NCBI GenBank assembly: GCA_963768945.1 | Contig: CAVYJW010000003.1 | Span: 930,001 to 994,000 of the forward strand | Reading direction: 5' to 3' | Length of the DNA stretch: 64,000 bases | Source: RYN-230 sp963768945 | GTDB taxonomy: Bacteria; Actinomycetota; Actinomycetes; Streptosporangiales; Streptosporangiaceae | In this document: piece after piece, positions 24,944 through 34,143 of the stretch | Layout of the letters: each line of letters opens with the position of its first letter | Numbering within the stretch: position 1 is the first letter of the stretch | The notes under the pieces: model-generated | Database searches by the model: none | Told to the model about the DNA's origin: nothing | What the model saw: only the letters and a program-made list of their open reading frames with translations | Translations under genes and position numbers: made by a program

Positions 24944-27580
24944 TCAGGGGGTGAGGCTGCCCCGTTGGTGGGCCGCGGACGGCTGGATTGACCCGTTCCC
25001 CGCAGCCCAGGCAGCGATCTGGGCCCGCGAGGTAAAGCCCAGCTTGGACAGGATATTCGCAACGTGGCGTGCCGCGGTAGCCGGACTGATAACTAGCTCG
25101 TCCGCGATACCCTTGTTGCTGTAGCCCTGCGCGATAAGCGCGCTGATCTCGCGCTCGCGCGGGGTCAGCGGGGTCAGCGGGGACTGGCCGGCGCACGACG
25201 CAGCGGGGCCGGCGTGCGGCGTCGTGGGCCCGGGGTGCGGCGCCGCCTGGACCAGCGGCACTCCCGCTGTAGGCCAGGGAGCCTCAGGCCCCGATCCGAG
25301 CGCCAGCGTCACCGCGGCGTCGAGAGTCAGGCTCCGGCCCTGTTCCCACAGTTCGGCGACTGCCTCCTGGCCCAGGCTGCGGGCCGCGTCCAGGCACTGC
25401 TGGGTCCGCCCGGCGGGTGGCGCGGGCAGGCCGGCCGCCTCGCGCAGCGCGGCCGCTGCCGCGGAGAGCTGGACCGCCAGGCCGTACCCTCCCCGGACGT
25501 CCCGATTCTCCCGGGAACGCTGATCTTCCCGGGAACACTGATCTTCCCGGGAACACAGGTCTTCCCGGGAACACAGGGCCGCGAACGCCTCCAGGCCGCG
25601 GGCCACGCCGATCCGGGCCCCCGTCAGGCGGCTCAGGCGCAGGCTCTCCGCCAGGTGCATCCGGGCCACGGTGAGCTGCCCCTGGTCCAGGGCGACCCGC
25701 CCGATGCCGGCCAGGCAGCGGGCAATGCCCGGCCGGGCCTCGACCTCGCGCAGGATAGGCAGGGCCGCCTGATAGCAGCCCATGGCCCCGGCCGGATCGC
25801 GGCGCAGCCGGGCCAGCGCGCCCAGGCCGAGCAGCGTGCGGGCCACCCCCCAGCGCTGGTCGACGCCGCGCATCACCTCGAGTGCGGCCTCGCCGAGTTG
25901 CTGGGCCTGGCGCAGCTGGCCCTCGGCCGCGGCCAGAGCGGCCTGCGTTCCGAGCGCGTACCCCTCGTTCCAGGCGTTCCCCGCCTCTCGCGCGGTGGCC
26001 AGGGCCTTGGCCGCCCACTGCGCCGACTCACCCAGCTGGCCGGTCTGCAGGGCGCTCTCGGCCAGCACGTTCTGCGCGGTGGCAGCCCAGATGAGCAGGC
26101 CCGCGGCCTGGCACAGCTCCAGCCCGGCCCGGGCCCACTCCTTGGCCCTTGCCGGGTCATCGGGCAGGGCGAGCTGGGCCCGCCCGATGAGCGCGGTGCC
26201 CAGCACCCGGTCGGACACCTCCTGGCGGCCGAGACCGAGGAAGCGGGCGAACCAGCTCTCGCCCTCGGCGAACGAGCCCCGGACGATCCACGACGGCCGG
26301 ACCGCGGCGCAGATACGCAGCCCGGCCTCGGCGTCACCAGTGGCCAGGCAGCTGCTGAGGACCTGGCGCAGGTTGCCGACGTCCACGTCGTAGCGGCGGA
26401 ACACGGCCACCACCGCCGGCCAGCCGGACGGGATCGTGGCCATCCCGATCGCCTCGTTGTGCTCGCAGACCTCCAGCGTGTAGTCGCGCAGCCGCAGCTG
26501 GATCGAGGCGGACTCGCCCGCCTCGGCGAGACGCTGCGCAGCGTAGGCGCGGATGCTGTCCAGCATCCGGTAGCGGGCCTGGCCGAGCACCTCCGGCTCC
26601 ACCACCAGCAGCGACTTGTCCACCAGCCCCGAGAGCAGGCCGACCACATCCTCGGTGAGCAGGCGGTCATCCGCACAGATCCGCTCGGCCATCTCCAGGG
26701 ACCACCCGGAGAACACGGACAGGCGGCGCAGCAGGGTCTGCTCCGCGGCGGACAGGAGGTCGTGGCTCCAGTCGATGGTGGCCCGCAGGGTCCGCTGCCG
26801 CGGCGGCGCGGTCCGGTCGCCCGCGCCGAGCAGCGTGAAGCGGTCGCCGAGCCGGGCGGCGATCTGCTCGGCGGACAGCACGGTCACCCGGGCGGCGGCC
26901 AGCTCGATGGCCAGCGGTACGCCGTCCAGGGCACGGCAGATGGCCGCCACCGCCACCGCGTTCCGCTCGGTGATCGCGAACCCGGGCCGGGCCGCCGCCG
27001 CCCGGTCCGCGAACAGCTGGGCCGCCTCGAAGCTCGCCAGTTCCGCGGCGTCCCGGGGCCCGTCCGGGGGCGGCACGGCGAGCGGCGCGACCTGCCACAC
27101 GGCTTCCTGCGGGATCCGCAGCGGCTCCTGGCTGGTCGCCACGATGCGCAGCTCCGGGCAGGCCGCCAGAAGGCGCTGGCAGAGCGCGGCGCAGGCGGCG
27201 ACCAGGTGCTCGCAGTTGTCGATCATGATCAGCACCTGGCGCGACTCCAGCGCGTCAGCCAGCGTTTCCGGCAGCGGGCGCCCGGGTTCGCCGTCGATGC
27301 CGATAACAGCGGCCACCCGGGAGACGATCAGGTCCGCCTCCCACAGATCACCCAGCTCGACCACGTAGACGCCGTCGGCAAAGTCCCCTGCCGTCGTGGC
27401 CAGCAGCCGCAGCGCCAGCCGGGTCTTCCCGATGCCGCCCGCGCCGCACAGGGTCAGGGCCCGGGTGCGGTGCAGCGCATCGCTCAGGTAGCCGAGTTCG
27501 AGTTCGCGCCCGATGAACCGGTTTGGCTCCTCAGGCAGCTGAGCCGTCAGTCCCTGTGATTCCAGTGCCTCTGGTTCCAT
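24944..27580 (-). CDS. Large NB-ARC/TPR regulator with C-terminal LuxR helix-turn-helix
   Basis: The 878-residue protein starts with a STAND-type ATPase (P-loop GAGGIGKTRLAL at 46-57, Walker B VLIMIDNCEHL, and TSQEPLRI and LDGVPLAIELAAARV motifs). A winged-helix linker follows, then a TPR-like helical region (about 420-680) and a LuxR-type HTH at the end (LTPREREISALIAQGYSNKGIADELVISPATAARHV). Such proteins act as ligand- or protein-responsive transcription factors; the target is unknown. Between the TPR and the HTH regions sits a (CSREDQ)n run. AAAGGGA precedes the ATG. It is transcribed away from the molybdate operon. Confidence 0.88.
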   Translation of the reverse strand: MEPEALESQGLTAQLPEEPNRFIGRELELGYLSDALHRTRALTLCGAGGIGKTRLALRLLATTAGDFADGVYVVELGDLWEADLIVSRVAAVIGIDGEPGRPLPETLADALESRQVLIMIDNCEHLVAACAALCQRLLAACPELRIVATSQEPLRIPQEAVWQVAPLAVPPPDGPRDAAELASFEAAQLFADRAAAARPGFAITERNAVAVAAICRALDGVPLAIELAAARVTVLSAEQIAARLGDRFTLLGAGDRTAPPRQRTLRATIDWSHDLLSAAEQTLLRRLSVFSGWSLEMAERICADDRLLTEDVVGLLSGLVDKSLLVVEPEVLGQARYRMLDSIRAYAAQRLAEAGESASIQLRLRDYTLEVCEHNEAIGMATIPSGWPAVVAVFRRYDVDVGNLRQVLSSCLATGDAEAGLRICAAVRPSWIVRGSFAEGESWFARFLGLGRQEVSDRVLGTALIGRAQLALPDDPARAKEWARAGLELCQAAGLLIWAATAQNVLAESALQTGQLGESAQWAAKALATAREAGNAWNEGYALGTQAALAAAEGQLRQAQQLGEAALEVMRGVDQRWGVARTLLGLGALARLRRDPAGAMGCYQAALPILREVEARPGIARCLAGIGRVALDQGQLTVARMHLAESLRLSRLTGARIGVARGLEAFAALCSREDLCSREDQCSREDQRSRENRDVRGGYGLAVQLSAAAAALREAAGLPAPPAGRTQQCLDAARSLGQEAVAELWEQGRSLTLDAAVTLALGSGPEAPWPTAGVPLVQAAPHPGPTTPHAGPAASCAGQSPLTPLTPREREISALIAQGYSNKGIADELVISPATAARHVANILSKLGFTSRAQIAAWAAGNGSIQPSAAHQRGSLTP
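25509..25575 (-). repeat. 18-bp tandem repeat with TTCCCGGGAA palindromes
   Basis: Four units of 18 bp, each centred on CCCGGG, occur at 18-bp spacing; three contain the perfect 10-mer TTCCCGGGAA (25526-25535, 25544-25553, 25562-25571). They encode CSREDQ/L hexapeptides within the LuxR-type regulator. Confidence 0.9.
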
Positions 27581-28064
27581 TTTCCCTTTAGACGGGATTG
27601 CCCGCTCACGGTCGGTGTCGCATCATCCGGCGCTACCCCGCCCCCAGTAGGGTCTGGCCTGCGAGTATAGGCACCTGATGCAGGTAAAAGCACCTTTGAG
27701 GCGGTAGTTCGTAACTGCCTGAACAGTCAGTTATGCCGAGTGTTGGCGGGCTATCCGATTGTGTACCGCTGATGCTGCCGAGACGGATGACCTCCGCTTG
27801 CGGTACCACAGTGCCGGTCGCCTTCGAATTGGGCTAGCCCCCGAATCGGGGGGCCCGCCGCCCGTTACCCGGGACTCCTGTGCGCGCCTGCGTGCCCCGC
27901 ACCCCGGCCCCGGGCGCCGTGCGGGCCGCGGCCCGCGGCCCGGCGGGGATCAGCGGTGCGGGCGGTCTTCGTTGCGGGATCTTGATGTTAGATCTTCTTG
28001 CGCCGCGCAACCACAGGTAGCTAGTTTCGGGAACATGGTCGCTATCCCGCGCCGGAGCGCGCGC
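27581..28064. other. Intergenic region between the LuxR-type regulator and the molybdate operon
   Basis: This 484-bp divergent region holds no convincing gene. It contains a GC hairpin around 27838-27855 (CCCCGA...TCGGGG) and the inverted repeat at 27978-27994. The stretch around 27661-27760 is less GC-rich than its neighbours and may carry the promoter of the minus-strand regulator. No Moco riboswitch pattern could be recognised by eye. Confidence 0.5.
27978..27994. promoter_or_regulatory. Inverted repeat GATCT-N7-AGATC upstream of the molybdate operon
   Basis: A perfect 5-bp-arm inverted repeat with a TGATGTT spacer lies 71 bp before the start of the binding-protein gene. The operon encodes its own HTH-PBP regulator, so this is a candidate operator. 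The evidence is positional only. Confidence 0.35.
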
Positions 28065-29129
28065 ATGAGCATGGATTCGCAGGCCGGTCCGGGCGCCAGA
28101 GGGCGGGGCAGGCGGCCCTGGCGGCTCCCCGTGCTGATGATCGTCTGCGCCGGCCTGGTGGCCGCGGGATGCAGTTCCTCCTCGGGTTCCTCGGGGAGTT
28201 CCGCCTCCCCGAGCGCTGCCGCCAAGGGCACCGCGAGCGTGGCCTACGCCTCGTCGCTCGAATTCCTCAACGAGAAGGTGGCCGGCCCGGCCTTCACCAA
28301 GGCCACGGGGTACAAGTACACCGGCCGCGGGGATTCCTCCGGCGCGCTGGAGGCTGACATCGCCAGCAAGGAGATCAGCCCGAACGTGTTCGAGGCGGTC
28401 GGCGGCGACAACATCATGCCGCTGCAGCCCAAGTTCACCAAGTGGTACATCCCGTATGCGGGGACCCAGATGGTGGTGGCCTACAACCCCAAGAGCAAGT
28501 ACGCCAGCGACTTCAAGGCCTACGCGGACGGCTCCAAGCCGCTGCAGGGCCTGTTCACGCTCATGCAGACGCCCGGCTTCAAGCTCGGCCGGACCGACCC
28601 GAACATCGACCCGCAGGGCCGGGACTTCATCTACATGCTGGAGCTGGCCCAGATGTACTACCACCTGCCGGCGGACACGGTCAGCAAGATCCTCGGCACC
28701 TCGGACTACGGCACGTCCAACTCGTCGCAGATCTACGCCGAGTCATCGCTGGACGCGACGCTCCAGTCCGGCCAGCTCGACGCGTCGAGCGCGTTCATCA
28801 CCCAGGCGGTCGAGCTGCACCTGCCCTACATCAAGCTGCCCAGCGCTATTAACCTGGGCGATGCCGCGCTGGCGGACCAGTACGCCAAGGCCACCGTGAC
28901 GATCAAGCCGCCCGGCATGCCGAAGACGACCAAGTCAGGCTCGCCGCAGGTGATCGACATCACCATCATCGGCAAGCCCACCCCGGCCGGTACCGCGTTC
29001 GTCAAGTACACGCTGTCCCCGGCGGGCCTGGCCCAGTACAAGCAGGGAGGGTTCACGCTGATCACCCCGACGATCAACGGTGACGCCAGCGCGGTTCCCT
29101 CAGCCGTGAAGAGTGAGCTGGGCGGCTAG
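28065..29129 (+). CDS. modA: Molybdate/tungstate-type ABC transporter substrate-binding lipoprotein
   Basis: The 354-residue protein has a signal peptide ending in a lipobox (GLVAAGCSSSS). A ModA/WtpA-like solute-binding domain follows (VAYASSLEFLNEKVAGPAFTKATGY, then TQMVVAYNPKSKYA). It is followed by matching permease and ATPase genes. The ATG at 28065 has GGAG 7 nt upstream; an ATG at 28035 is in frame but less well placed. The WtpA/TupA-like look leaves open molybdate, tungstate or both. The nearby formate dehydrogenase would use the resulting cofactor. Confidence 0.85.
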   Translation: MSMDSQAGPGARGRGRRPWRLPVLMIVCAGLVAAGCSSSSGSSGSSASPSAAAKGTASVAYASSLEFLNEKVAGPAFTKATGYKYTGRGDSSGALEADIASKEISPNVFEAVGGDNIMPLQPKFTKWYIPYAGTQMVVAYNPKSKYASDFKAYADGSKPLQGLFTLMQTPGFKLGRTDPNIDPQGRDFIYMLELAQMYYHLPADTVSKILGTSDYGTSNSSQIYAESSLDATLQSGQLDASSAFITQAVELHLPYIKLPSAINLGDAALADQYAKATVTIKPPGMPKTTKSGSPQVIDITIIGKPTPAGTAFVKYTLSPAGLAQYKQGGFTLITPTINGDASAVPSAVKSELGG

Positions 29130-29955
29130 CCCTCCGGCCCAGGCCGGCGGGTCGGCCCTGCGCCGGACCGCGCGCTCGGTCAGCGGGGTCGCCTCGCTGG
29201 CCGGCGCGGCGGTCATCTGGGTCGCGTTGCTGGGCCCGGTGATCACGCTGCTGGCTCACCTGTCCTGGTCTCAGATCAGCGCCGCGCTGTCCGCCCCTGG
29301 AGCGCTCGACCCGCTGGTCGTGTCGGTCGAGTCGGGCGCGATCACGCTGGGCGTGCTGGTGCTCCTGGGCACCCCGCTGGCCTGGAAGCTGGCCCGCGGG
29401 TCACTCCCGTTCCCCCGGTTCTGGGAGGCCGGCGTCCTGTGCAGCCTGCTGCTGCCGCCCCTGGTCATCGGCCTGCTGCTGATCTTCATGGTGGGTCCGT
29501 ACACGCCGATCGGTGAGCTGCTCGGCCGCGTCCACCTGTCCGCGACCAACACGTTCCTGGCCCTGGTCATCGCGGAGGTGTACGAGTCGGCCCCGTACTA
29601 CGTGCTGGGCGCGCAGGCCGCGTTCGCCGCGGTCGAGCCGGCCATCGAGGAGCAGGCGGCGCTGCTCGGCGACCGGCCGTCCCGGGTGGCCCGCCGGGTC
29701 ACGCTCCCGCTCGCCGCGCCCGGCCTGGCCATGGCGCTGGCCGTGGCCTGGGCGAGGGCGATGGGCGCGTTCGGCGCCGTGGTGATCATCGCGTACCACC
29801 CGTTCGGGATACCGTTGCAGATCTGGACGACCCTGCAGGAGACCGGGCTGCCTACGGCGCTCCCGTTCGCCCTGGTGCTGCTCGTGGTCGCCCTGCCGCT
29901 GCCCCTGGCCGCCTACATCTGGAGCGCGCGTGCTCGAGGCCGACGTCGAGGTTGA
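29113..29955 (+). CDS. modB: Molybdate-type ABC transporter permease
   Basis: The 280-residue membrane protein has about six helices and the binding-protein-dependent permease motif (EEQAALLGDRPSRVARRVTLPLAAPGL), which contacts the ATPase. It begins with GTG within the last codons of the binding-protein gene (17-nt overlap) and overlaps the ATPase gene at its end, so the three are translationally coupled. Homology to ModB/WtpB permeases gives the molybdate call; the anion is not proven. Confidence 0.88.
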   Translation: MSWAASPPAQAGGSALRRTARSVSGVASLAGAAVIWVALLGPVITLLAHLSWSQISAALSAPGALDPLVVSVESGAITLGVLVLLGTPLAWKLARGSLPFPRFWEAGVLCSLLLPPLVIGLLLIFMVGPYTPIGELLGRVHLSATNTFLALVIAEVYESAPYYVLGAQAAFAAVEPAIEEQAALLGDRPSRVARRVTLPLAAPGLAMALAVAWARAMGAFGAVVIIAYHPFGIPLQIWTTLQETGLPTALPFALVLLVVALPLPLAAYIWSARARGRRRG

Positions 29956-30946
29956 CCGGCGCGAGTTCCGGCTGTCGGCCGCCTTCGGCGTGGCCGCGGG
30001 CGAGCGGCTCGCCCTGTTCGGCCCCTCCGGCGCCGGGAAGACCACGATCCTCGAGGCCGTCGCCGGGCTGCTGGAGCCCCGCCGCGGCACCGTGGTGCTG
30101 AACGGCCGGGTGCTGACCCGGACCGCGGCGCCGCGGCGCGACGTGCCCCCTTGGCAGCGCCGGGTCGGGCTGCTGCGCCAGGATCCGGCGCTGTTCCCGC
30201 ACCTGTCGGTACGGCAGAACCTGGCCTACGCGCCCGCTCCGGGCACCGGCCGGGAGGAGATCGCCCAGATCGCGGACCGGCTCGGCGTCGGCGGGATGCT
30301 GGACGACCGCCCGGCCCGGCTGTCCGGCGGGCAGGCGCACCGGGTCGCGCTCGGCCGGCTGCTGGCCAGCCGCTGTGACACGCTGCTGCTCGACGAGCCC
30401 TACACCGGCCTGGACGCGAGTCTCCGGCGCGACCTCACCGATCTGGTCCGCGAACTGGTCGCGGCCCGGCAGGTGCCGTCGGTGCTGGTGGCCCACGAGC
30501 TCGAGGCCGCGCAGGCCTTCGCGGACCGGATGGCGGTCCTGGACCGCGGCCGGATCCTGCAGCTCGGCCCGCCGGCCGACGTGGTGGCGGCGCCCGCGTC
30601 CCGCCGGGTTGCGGAGCTGGTCGGCTACCGGAGCTTCGTGCCCGTGGCCGCCGGCGTGCCGCTGCCGCGAGGCGGCCCCCCGGGGGTGGTGGCGGGCGTG
30701 CACCCGGACCGGGTGGTCGCAGGCCGGCAGCCTGGGCGGGGCGTGGTGCTGGCCGGCCCGGTGCGGTCCTGCCGCCCTTCCGGGGCCGGCTGGGAGGCCG
30801 GCGTCGAGACGGCCGGGACGCTGGTGGCGGTGCGGCTGCGTGAGCAGCCCGCCGCCGGGCGGGACTTCGAGTTCACGGTGCTGGACCCGCCGTGCTTCGG
30901 CCCCGACGGGACGCGGGTCAGCCGCTCCGAGGAGGTGCCCACATGA
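29930..30946 (+). CDS. modC: Molybdate-type ABC transporter ATPase
   Basis: The 338-residue protein has Walker A GPSGAGKTT, a signature LSGGQAHRVALGR (His in place of the usual Gln before Arg), Walker B LLLDEPYTGLD and the switch His (VAHELEAA). A C-terminal TOBE-like region (about 240-325) fits the oxyanion-sensing domain of ModC. The GTG start lies within modB. Its TGA overlaps the ATG of the regulator gene. Confidence 0.88.
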   Translation: MLEADVEVDRREFRLSAAFGVAAGERLALFGPSGAGKTTILEAVAGLLEPRRGTVVLNGRVLTRTAAPRRDVPPWQRRVGLLRQDPALFPHLSVRQNLAYAPAPGTGREEIAQIADRLGVGGMLDDRPARLSGGQAHRVALGRLLASRCDTLLLDEPYTGLDASLRRDLTDLVRELVAARQVPSVLVAHELEAAQAFADRMAVLDRGRILQLGPPADVVAAPASRRVAELVGYRSFVPVAAGVPLPRGGPPGVVAGVHPDRVVAGRQPGRGVVLAGPVRSCRPSGAGWEAGVETAGTLVAVRLREQPAAGRDFEFTVLDPPCFGPDGTRVSRSEEVPT

Positions 30947-32196
30947 CCGGTGCGCACGTGACCGGGCTGACTGGGGCGGGCGGAGAGCCGGCGGGACCTG
31001 GGCCGGCCGGACCTGGGCCGGCCGGACCTGGGCGGGCCGGACCCGAGCCGGGAGGCGCCCGGCTCCGTGTGCTGCGCCAGGCCCGCGGCTACTCCCAGCA
31101 GCAGCTGGCCGGGATGGCGGGCGTGTCGCGGCAGGCCGTGTCGGCGGTCGAGGCCGGCCATTCCGACCCGTCGCTACGGGTGGCCCTGGCCCTGGCCAGC
31201 GCGCTGGGCGTGACCGTCGAGGAGCTGTTCGGGCCGGGCGTCCCCGCCCCCGTGGTCGGGGCCCGGCCGGTGGCGCCCCTCGGCGAGGAAGGGGCCCGGG
31301 TCACCCTGGCCCAGGTGGGGGACTCATTCGTGGCGCTGCCGCTGGTCGCGGACTCCGCCATCCGGGCCGGCTTCCTCCCGGCGGGCGGGCTCGTCGCGAT
31401 ACCGTCCGGGCCTGCCCCGGCGACCCCGGTGCGGCCCCTGGGCCCGCCGCGGCTAACGCTGGTGGTGGCGGGCTGTGACCCGGCCCTGCCGTTGCTGGAG
31501 ACCCCGCTCGCGCTGCTCGACCCCCCTATCGCGTTCAGCTGGTGGCCGTGCAGCAGCGGCGAGGCGCTCCGGCTGGCCGCCGCCGGGCTGGTCCACGCGG
31601 CCGGTGCGCACCTGCTCGGCCCTTCCGGCGAATACAACACCGGGCCGGCCCGTGAGCTGCTAGCTGCTGGACAACTGGGCGCCGGGCAGCTGACCCGCGG
31701 CGGGGCCGAGGTAGTCGGGTTCGCGTCCTGGCGGGAGGGCCTGGTGCTCCGGCCGGAGCTTGACGGCAGCGTGCGCGGGGTCGCGGACCTGGCCGAGCGC
31801 GGGCTCAGGCTGGTGAACCGCGAAAAGGGATCCGAAGCGCGCCGCGTCCTGGACCGCGAACTGGACCGGGCCGGGGTCAAGGCCGCCGCGCTGCGGGGCT
31901 ACGGCACCTGCGCCACCGGGCATCTGCAGGTGGCGTCGGCCACGGCGGCGGGCCTGGCCGACGCCGGGGTGGCCAGCGAGCCGGCCGCGCTGGCCTACGG
32001 GCTGGGCTTCGTGCCGCTCGCCGAGGAACATTTCGACCTGGTCATCCCGGCGGCGCAGCTCGGCTCGCGCGAGGTGGACGGGCTGCTGCGGGTGCTCTCC
32101 TCGCCCTGGCTGGCCGCCCAGCTGGGCAGCCTGCCCGGCTACGACCCGGGCCGCTGCGGCGAGCACGTGGCCACGCTGGCTGGCCGGTTAAGGTAA
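30943..32196 (+). CDS. XRE helix-turn-helix fused to a PBP-like ligand domain
   Basis: The 417-residue protein has a Pro/Gly/Ala-rich repeat at its start (about 15-35), an XRE-type HTH (LRQARGYSQQQLAGMAGVSRQAVSAVEAG), then a periplasmic-binding-protein-like domain (PF12727 type) from about residue 160. In this family the PBP-like domain senses molybdate or a molybdenum cofactor-related ligand inside the cell. GAGGAGG stands 8 nt before the ATG, which overlaps modC. It is a likely one-component regulator of this operon, a functional counterpart of ModE. Confidence 0.82.
   Translation: MTGAHVTGLTGAGGEPAGPGPAGPGPAGPGRAGPEPGGARLRVLRQARGYSQQQLAGMAGVSRQAVSAVEAGHSDPSLRVALALASALGVTVEELFGPGVPAPVVGARPVAPLGEEGARVTLAQVGDSFVALPLVADSAIRAGFLPAGGLVAIPSGPAPATPVRPLGPPRLTLVVAGCDPALPLLETPLALLDPPIAFSWWPCSSGEALRLAAAGLVHAAGAHLLGPSGEYNTGPARELLAAGQLGAGQLTRGGAEVVGFASWREGLVLRPELDGSVRGVADLAERGLRLVNREKGSEARRVLDRELDRAGVKAAALRGYGTCATGHLQVASATAAGLADAGVASEPAALAYGLGFVPLAEEHFDLVIPAAQLGSREVDGLLRVLSSPWLAAQLGSLPGYDPGRCGEHVATLAGRLR
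30986..31042 (+). repeat. Short GC tandem repeat encoding (PAGPG)n at the regulator N-terminus
   Basis: About four copies of a 15-bp GGACCTGGGCCGGCC-type unit encode PAGPG pentapeptides ahead of the HTH of the XRE-PBP protein. Confidence 0.75.
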
Positions 32197-32200
32197 GCGC

Positions 32201-32647
32201 GTGTATGACCACGATCAGGGTGAGCTCGCCGACCTCGGCTGGGAGGAGTTCATCCGCCGCCAGTGGGACGCCGTGTACACCGCCTACCGGACCGGCCGGG
32301 GGCGGCGGACGCTCTGCCGCGGCTGGGCCGACCTGCTCGAAGCGGGCCTGGACTGCTCCCAGGAGCTGGCTGACCTGCTGGTCCGCGCGGAGATCCTGGA
32401 CCGGGCCGACCGCGACCTGGAGGGCACCACGAACCCGCGGGCGCTGGTGGCCGGGATGTCGCGGGTGATCACGGACGTACGGACCGACCTGCTCGAGCTC
32501 GGCCCCGAGGAGCTCCGCTTGCTGGAACCCTGTTCGCGGGAAGAGGGCCCGGCCCTGCCCGGGCTGCTGGACCGGCACGCCGCGCTGCGGGATTTCCTCG
32601 GTGACTACGCAGCCGTCGATGATGCGGCTGTCGAAGATACGGGCTGA
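32201..32647 (+). CDS. Hypothetical protein after the molybdate operon
   Basis: The 148-residue acidic, Leu-rich helical protein begins with GTG 4 bp after the regulator stop, suggesting it belongs to the operon. Notable stretches are ELADLGWEEFIRRQWDAVYTAYR and ADLLEAGLDCSQELADLLVRAEILDRADRDLEG. There are no membrane segments, and I recognise no family. The tail contains VDDAAVEDTG. Function unknown. Confidence 0.65.
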   Translation: MYDHDQGELADLGWEEFIRRQWDAVYTAYRTGRGRRTLCRGWADLLEAGLDCSQELADLLVRAEILDRADRDLEGTTNPRALVAGMSRVITDVRTDLLELGPEELRLLEPCSREEGPALPGLLDRHAALRDFLGDYAAVDDAAVEDTG

Positions 32648-32673
32648 GGCCCCGGCCGGGCGTCCGGATGAGG

Positions 32674-33423
32674 TCAGCGCCGCCGGGCCAGCCACATCCG
32701 GGTCCGGTAGGGAACGATCATCGGGATCTCGGGGAAGTGGGTGCCCAGCAGCTCCTCGATCCGGCCCAGCAGCCCGGCCCGGATAGGCGCCGCGAGCTGG
32801 GCGATGTAGGACTTGCTGCGCTCCTCGGCCATCCACGTGGCCGAATCCACCTGCCGGGTCCACGGCACCACGATCCGGACTCCCGGCTCGAACAGCCCGC
32901 TGCTGGCGATCCCTTCCTCGCTCCAGTCCGGGTCGCGGTGATGCCGGCGGTATCCCGGGCAGGCCGCCTCCATCAGGTCCTGGTAGGTGTCGAACCAGTC
33001 CTCCCCGTCCGCCCAGGCATGACTCCACCAGGCCGCCCAGCAGCCGCCCGGGCGCAGCACCCGGGCTACCTCGCGGCTGGCCCGGTGCTGGTCGAACCAG
33101 TGCCAGGACTGGGCGAAGCAGGTGAGATCTACTGACAAGGACCTGATCGGCAGCATGTTTCCGTCCGCCTGGAGGCAGGTCAGGCCGGGGTCGCGGGCCC
33201 GGGCGCGGCGCAGCATGAGCTCGCCGAAGTCGATCGCGACCGTCCGCGCGCCGCGGGCGGCCAGCTGCCGGGTGGCGATGCCGGTGCCGGCGCCGACGTC
33301 GAGCACCACCGCGCCGCGAAGCTGGCAGGCGGTGCGCTCGATGGCGGTGAACACGCCGTCGGGGTAGGACGGGCGCCCGGCGTCGTAATCGGCCGCGACG
33401 GGATCGAACGGGGACCGGCTCAC
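32674..33423 (-). CDS. Class I SAM-dependent methyltransferase
   Basis: The 249-residue protein shows the SAM-binding glycine motif (VVLDVGAGTGIATRQLAA), an acidic second strand (TVAIDFGELML) and an FAQSWHWFD motif, as in UbiE/Methyltransf_11-type enzymes. The substrate is unknown. It starts with GTG and is convergent with the preceding hypothetical gene. Confidence 0.85.
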   Translation of the reverse strand: MSRSPFDPVAADYDAGRPSYPDGVFTAIERTACQLRGAVVLDVGAGTGIATRQLAARGARTVAIDFGELMLRRARARDPGLTCLQADGNMLPIRSLSVDLTCFAQSWHWFDQHRASREVARVLRPGGCWAAWWSHAWADGEDWFDTYQDLMEAACPGYRRHHRDPDWSEEGIASSGLFEPGVRIVVPWTRQVDSATWMAEERSKSYIAQLAAPIRAGLLGRIEELLGTHFPEIPMIVPYRTRMWLARRR

Positions 33424-33517
33424 CGGCGTGCCCGCCCCCGGCCGGCCCGGGTGACCGTCACCGCATCACCCGGGCGCCCGGTGTCTTTTTCAGGGCCCGC
33501 AACGGAACTTTTCGTGG

Positions 33518-34051
33518 TCAGTGCCCATACACCGGGACCAGCAGCCCGCGGGCGATGGTGTGGAAGCGCAGGTTGAAGCCGGCCACCGCGGGAGTGATGT
33601 CGGAGTTGACACCGAGGGTGTCAACATCGAGGGCGTGCACCGCGAACACGTAGCGGTGCGGCGGGTCGCCCTGGGGCGGGGCGGCGCCGCCGAAGTCCTT
33701 GGTCCCGTAGTCGTTGCGCACCGAGAACGCCCCCCCAGGCAGCTCGGCTCCGGCTGCGCCCGCGCCCGCCGGCAGCTCGGTCACCGAAGCAGGGATGTCG
33801 AGCACGATCCAGTGCCAGAACCCCGAGCCGGTCGGGGCGTCCGGGTCGTAGGCGGTGATGGCGAAGCTCTTGGTCTCGGGCGGAAAACCGGACCAGCGCA
33901 GGCTCGGGGAGACGTTGTCCCCGGACATGCCGAAGCTGTTATAGACGTGAGCGTTATCCATCTGCTCGCCATCGGCCACGTGGTCGCTCTCGACCGTGAA
34001 CGCCGGCACCGGCGGGAGGAAGTCGTACGGAAGCGGCGCGCGATCGGCCAT
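33518..34051 (-). CDS. PEBP / Raf kinase inhibitor-like (YbhB/YbcL) protein
   Basis: The 177-residue protein has the PEBP ligand-pocket motifs YDPDAPTGSGFWHWIVLDIP and GGAAPPQGDPPHRYVFAVHALD. Bacterial members are cytoplasmic or periplasmic and mostly uncharacterised; no signal peptide is seen here. AAGGTAGGG lies before the ATG. Upstream, a direct repeat of TTCTTTTCAGGAC (34063-34092) fills the divergent promoter region shared with the next gene. Confidence 0.9.
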   Translation of the reverse strand: MADRAPLPYDFLPPVPAFTVESDHVADGEQMDNAHVYNSFGMSGDNVSPSLRWSGFPPETKSFAITAYDPDAPTGSGFWHWIVLDIPASVTELPAGAGAAGAELPGGAFSVRNDYGTKDFGGAAPPQGDPPHRYVFAVHALDVDTLGVNSDITPAVAGFNLRFHTIARGLLVPVYGH

Positions 34052-34143
34052 GATTTCCCTACCTTCTTTTCAGGACTTCTTTTCAGGACTTCTGGTAAGC
34101 GGCACCCCGGGGAAACCTTACTGGCCCGAACGGAGACATTGAT

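Noticed and set aside
27581..28064. Molybdenum-cofactor riboswitch before the molybdate operon
   Set aside because: The characteristic multi-stem layout could not be recognised by eye; only simple hairpins and an inverted repeat are visible. A covariance-model search would decide.
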